DNA from: Ruminococcus flavefaciens
Lineage (GTDB): Bacteria; Bacillota; Clostridia; Oscillospirales; Ruminococcaceae
Direction: 5' to 3'
DNA length: 8,982 bases
Assembly (NCBI GenBank): GCA_902796705.1
Contig: CADBQF010000290.1
Span: 1-8,982 of the forward strand
Part shown: in pieces, positions 6,778-8,982 of the stretch
Layout: each line of letters starts with the position of its first letter
How positions within the stretch are numbered: position 1 is the first letter of the stretch
The notes under the pieces: generated by a model
Seen by the model: only the letters and a program-made list of their open reading frames with translations
Databases searched by the model: none
Told to the model about the DNA's origin: nothing
Program-made: the position numbers and the translations under genes

Positions 6778-6806
6778 ATTATACACCATAAATCAGGGCT
6801 TGTCAA
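6778..6806 (-). promoter_or_regulatory. Consensus sigma-A promoter of the T-box/valS transcript
   Basis: The minus strand carries a perfect -35 TTGACA (6806-6801), exactly 17 bases, and a perfect -10 TATAAT (6783-6778). Transcription should begin at about 6771, a few bases ahead of T-box stem I, giving a leader of about 320 bases. Such a strong core promoter fits control by attenuation rather than by initiation. Its -35 lies only about 15 bases past the stop of the upstream ABC-F gene. Confidence 0.93.
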
Positions 6807-6821
6807 GTCGTTTGAAGTCTG

Positions 6822-8423
6822 TCAGACATTATTATTTTTGCGGAACTCGATGTACTCCTCGTATGTACCCTGTCTGTCGATGCAGCCTGTGGGAGTTATC
6901 TCGATTATGCGGTTAGCCGTTGTCTGCATTATCTCATGGTCGTGAGATGCAAGGAGGACTACTCCCTTGAAATTGATAAGGCTGTTGTTTACAGCTGTGA
7001 TGCTTTCAAGGTCAAGGTGGTTGGTAGGACGGTCAAGAAGAAGCACATTAGAGCCGAAGAGCATCATTCTCGAAAACATACATCTCACCTTTTCGCCTCC
7101 GGAGAGAACGTTGACCGGCTTGTAGACATCGTCGCCGGAGAACAGCATACGTCCGAGGAAGCCACGAAGATATGTCTCTGTCTCGTCCTTTACGGAATAC
7201 TGTCTTATCCAGTCAAGGATCGAAAGCTCGCAGCCGTTGAAGTATTCGGAATTGTCTACCGGCATATATGAAGTCGTTACTGATACTCCCCACTTGAACG
7301 AACCGGAATCAGGCTGTTCCTCTTCCATGAGTATTTTGAAGAGCATGGTGATAGCCTGCTCGCTCTCACCGATGAAAGCGACTTTATCAGTTCTGCCGAG
7401 CGTAAAGCTCACATTGTCAAGGAGCTTTACTCCGTCAACTGTCTTTGAGATGCCCTCTACCTGGAGGATATCTTTTCCAAGCTCCCTGTCCATATCAAAT
7501 CCGATGAAAGGATATCTTCTGCTCGATGCAGGGAGTTCCTCAACGGTGAGTTTCTCGATGAGCTTACGCCTTGAAGTTGCCTGGTTGGACTTTGATTTAT
7601 TTGCCGAGAAGCGGGCGATGAAGTCTTTGAGTTCCTTTATCTTCTCCTCGTTCTTCTTGTTCTGCTGCTTTATCATACGCTGTATGAGCTGGCTCGATTC
7701 ATACCAGAACTCATAGTTTCCGACATACATCTTGATCTTGTTGTAATCGATATCGACTATGTGAGTACATACATTGTTAAGGAAGTGTCTGTCATGCGAT
7801 ACAACGATAACTGTACCGAAATACTCCGAGAGGAATTCTTCCAGCCACTTTACTGCATCTATATCAAGGTGGTTCGTAGGCTCGTCAAGGAGTATGATGT
7901 CAGGATTTCCGAAAAGTGCCTGTGCGAGCAGGACTTTTACCTTTTCATTACCGGAGAGAGATGCCATCTGTGAATAGAGTATATCCTCCGGCAGTCCGAG
8001 TCCCTGTATGAGTTTTGAAGCGTCTGATTCTGCTTTCCAGCCGTTGAGTTCTGCGAATTCTCCTTCAAGTTCGGAAGCCTTTACGCCGTCCTCCTCTGAA
8101 AAATCCTCTTTTGCATAGAGAGCGTCTTTCTCCTGCATTATCTCATAAAGACGGGCATTTCCCATTATAACGGTATCAAGCACTGTGTACTCATCGTATG
8201 CGAAGTGATCCTGTTTGAGGACGCTCAGACGCTCCTCCTTCGGCATGACCACTTCACCGGAAGCCGGTTCAAGGTCTCCGCAAAGCACACGGAGGAAAGT
8301 GGATTTTCCTGCACCGTTTGCACCTATAACGCCGTAGCAGTTGCCGTTTGTGAATTTAAGGTTTACATTCTTGAAAAGCGTAGTTCCTCCGAACTGGACG
8401 CTGACATTGCTTACAGTTATCAA
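6822..8423 (-). CDS. ykpA: ABC-F family ATPase, YkpA/YbiT type, with degenerate second ATP site
   Basis: This 533-residue protein has two fused nucleotide-binding domains and no membrane segments. ABC-F members act on the ribosome, and the YkpA/YbiT group is housekeeping rather than a drug-resistance type. Domain 1 has Walker A GANGAGKST (34-42), the YkpA-like LSVLKQDHFAYDEYTVLDTVIMG, signature LSGNE (156-160), and Walker B with catalytic Glu181 in LLDEPTNHLD. A charged interdomain linker (about 242-295) runs into the SSRRYPF motif. Domain 2 has GESEQAIT (352-359) where Walker A should be, with Ile358 for lysine, then LSGGEKVR (440-447) and LLDRPTNHLD, in which Arg465 replaces the catalytic glutamate. 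I start at TTG 8423 because ITVSNVSVQFGG is the normal family N-terminus, GGAGGT lies 7 bases upstream, and earlier ATGs fall upstream of the promoter. The YkpA assignment is from remembered family sequences. Confidence 0.92.
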   Translation of the reverse strand: MITVSNVSVQFGGTTLFKNVNLKFTNGNCYGVIGANGAGKSTFLRVLCGDLEPASGEVVMPKEERLSVLKQDHFAYDEYTVLDTVIMGNARLYEIMQEKDALYAKEDFSEEDGVKASELEGEFAELNGWKAESDASKLIQGLGLPEDILYSQMASLSGNEKVKVLLAQALFGNPDIILLDEPTNHLDIDAVKWLEEFLSEYFGTVIVVSHDRHFLNNVCTHIVDIDYNKIKMYVGNYEFWYESSQLIQRMIKQQNKKNEEKIKELKDFIARFSANKSKSNQATSRRKLIEKLTVEELPASSRRYPFIGFDMDRELGKDILQVEGISKTVDGVKLLDNVSFTLGRTDKVAFIGESEQAITMLFKILMEEEQPDSGSFKWGVSVTTSYMPVDNSEYFNGCELSILDWIRQYSVKDETETYLRGFLGRMLFSGDDVYKPVNVLSGGEKVRCMFSRMMLFGSNVLLLDRPTNHLDLESITAVNNSLINFKGVVLLASHDHEIMQTTANRIIEITPTGCIDRQGTYEEYIEFRKNNNV

Positions 8424-8430
8424 TTGATCT

Positions 8431-8436
8431 ACCTCC
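8431..8436 (-). promoter_or_regulatory. Ribosome binding site fixing a TTG start
   Basis: The minus-strand GGAGGT lies 7 bases before TTG (8423-8421). No ATG or GTG sits at suitable spacing, and the in-frame ATGs at 8465 and 8492 lie upstream of the expected transcription start (about 8449). This decides a TTG initiation codon for the ABC-F gene. Confidence 0.85.
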
Positions 8437-8455
8437 GAAAAATATTCATGATAAT

Positions 8456-8484
8456 AGTATAACATATTATCAGTCAGATGTAAA
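8456..8484 (-). promoter_or_regulatory. Sigma-A promoter of the ABC-F gene
   Basis: On the minus strand, TTTACA (8484-8479), a 17-base spacer and TATACT (8461-8456) give a good sigma-A promoter. The leader would be only about 26 bases, too short for the peptide or attenuator control seen on inducible resistance-type ABC-F genes. It diverges from the DUF1292 promoter about 45 bases away. Confidence 0.8.
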
Positions 8485-8528
8485 TGAGCCATAAAGCAAT
8501 TTTCCTGCCGGATATCTTCGATAAACTA

Positions 8529-8557
8529 TTGATTTTTCACTGATTGTATGTTAAAAT
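8529..8557 (+). promoter_or_regulatory. Sigma-A promoter of the DUF1292 gene
   Basis: TTGATT (8529-8534), a 17-base spacer and TAAAAT (8552-8557) match sigma-A consensus well. The predicted start near 8564 gives a leader of about 20 bases that carries AGGAGGT (8572-8578), 6 bases before the ATG at 8585. Confidence 0.82.
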
Positions 8558-8584
8558 GATAGAAATAAACAAGGAGGTATTGCT

Positions 8585-8890
8585 ATGAGCGATAATAACG
8601 AAAAAGATATCGAGGAACTCGAAGACGATAATGAGGATTATATAACCCTTACTGACGATGACGGAAATGATGTTTCATTTGAGATAATCGGCACTGTTGA
8701 GTACAAGGACAGGCTTTTCGCTGTTCTCCTGCCTTTCGATGACGAAGATGATGAAGTCGTTATCCTGGAGATACTCCCCGGCGAAGATCCCGAATATGAC
8801 GACTTCGTTTCAGTAGAGGACGATGATCTCCTCAGCGAAGTGTTCGAGGAATTCAAAAAGAACTACAGCGGCGATTACGAATTTGAATAA
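8585..8890 (+). CDS. DUF1292 (YrzB-like) acidic protein
   Basis: This 101-residue cytoplasmic protein is extremely acidic, with Asp/Glu runs at both ends and very few basic residues. Its core, EDYITLTDDDGNDVSFEIIGTVEYKDRLFAVLLPFDDEDDEVVILEIL followed by a short acidic tail, matches the DUF1292 family: a conserved I-T-L-x-D-x-x-G start, a strand pair around YAVL.P, and VxILEI. The family is widespread in Firmicutes and has no settled function. Elsewhere it is often near alaS, yrzL and yrrK (ruvX); here it stands alone with its own promoter and a strong AGGAGGT site, divergent from the ABC-F gene. The palindromic repeat begins 6 bases after its TAA. No signal peptide or membrane segment is present. 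Confidence 0.88.
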   Translation: MSDNNEKDIEELEDDNEDYITLTDDDGNDVSFEIIGTVEYKDRLFAVLLPFDDEDDEVVILEILPGEDPEYDDFVSVEDDDLLSEVFEEFKKNYSGDYEFE

Positions 8891-8895
8891 TGACC

Positions 8896-8982
8896 GCTTA
8901 TAAAGAAGTTTATACCTTTTAGTGGGGGAAACCTTTCTGAGGAAAGGTTCTCCCCCACACCCCCTTCCAAAGACTTTTAACA
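8896..8982 (+). repeat. Palindromic intergenic repeat, right copy
   Basis: It begins 6 bases after the DUF1292 stop with GCTTATAAAGAAGTTTATA (8896-8914), 18/19 identical to the minus-strand start of the left copy, then CCTTTTAG. A hairpin follows at 8922-8958: GTGGGGGA pairs with TCCCCCAC, and after one bulged base AACCTTTC pairs with GGAAAGGTT apart from its last base, around a TGAG loop. The sequence after it (ACCCCCTTCC, then AAAGACTTTTAA) has no T-tract, so this is not a standard terminator although it lies where one is expected. The element may continue past the window end. Confidence 0.7.

Noticed and set aside
6822..8423. Antibiotic-resistance ABC-F (Vga, Lsa, OptrA, Msr type)
   Set aside because: Sequence blocks match housekeeping YkpA/YbiT, the interdomain linker lacks the long resistance-type extension, and the leader is too short for attenuation control.
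8424..8492. ATG starts at 8492 and 8465 for the ABC-F gene
   Set aside because: Both are upstream of the predicted transcription start (about 8449) and lack a ribosome binding site; the family N-terminus begins at the TTG at 8423.
8922..8958. Right-end hairpin as a rho-independent terminator of the DUF1292 gene
   Set aside because: The stem is strong but is followed by ACACCCCC with no T-tract; it fits better as part of the repeat element.

Overview
The window looks like chromosomal DNA from a low-to-mid GC Gram-positive anaerobe of the Clostridia, most likely a Ruminococcus-type member of the Oscillospirales. This placement is an inference. It rests on strong AGGAGG-type ribosome binding sites, consensus sigma-A promoters, a T-box leader on valS, a YkpA/YbiT-type ABC-F protein, a DUF1292 protein, and a palindromic intergenic repeat of a kind I associate with ruminococcal genomes. 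No prophage, transposase, CRISPR array, rRNA or tRNA was seen.

Layout. Bases 1-139 (+) are the C-terminal end of glutamate dehydrogenase (gdhA), followed by a terminator that also reads well on the other strand. Everything from about 325 to 8423 is on the minus strand. In transcription order it runs: a YkpA-type ABC-F ATPase with its own promoter (8423-6822); a consensus promoter and a complete valine T-box leader (about 6806-6509); valS (6449-3828); a small Dabb-domain protein (3722-3420); a short-chain dehydrogenase/reductase (3398-2655); folC (2653-1400); a possible 42-residue ORF (1379-1251); and two tandem DUF3592 membrane proteins (1251-805 and 789-325). At the right end an acidic DUF1292 protein (8585-8890, +) is transcribed divergently from the ABC-F gene.

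How it fits together. valS is controlled by premature termination that responds to uncharged tRNA-Val. The specifier GUA, the discriminator-pairing UGGU, and competing antiterminator and terminator helices can all be read directly. The genes behind valS have short gaps and no convincing terminator until about 100 bases beyond folC or later, so the T-box may also influence folate polyglutamylation (folC) and two small accessory genes. valS-folC is a common Firmicutes gene order; here it is interrupted by the Dabb and SDR genes.

The clearest points for a second look are: (1) the ABC-F protein, whose second nucleotide-binding domain lacks the Walker A lysine and has arginine in place of the catalytic glutamate; (2) a palindromic intergenic element present just after the stop codons at both ends of the window, in opposite orientation; and (3) the segment between folC and the DUF3592 pair, which holds a small hydrophobic ORF overlapping the next start codon and an inverted repeat abutting that gene's ribosome binding site. 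I did not find a wholly new multi-gene system; most of the window is housekeeping.
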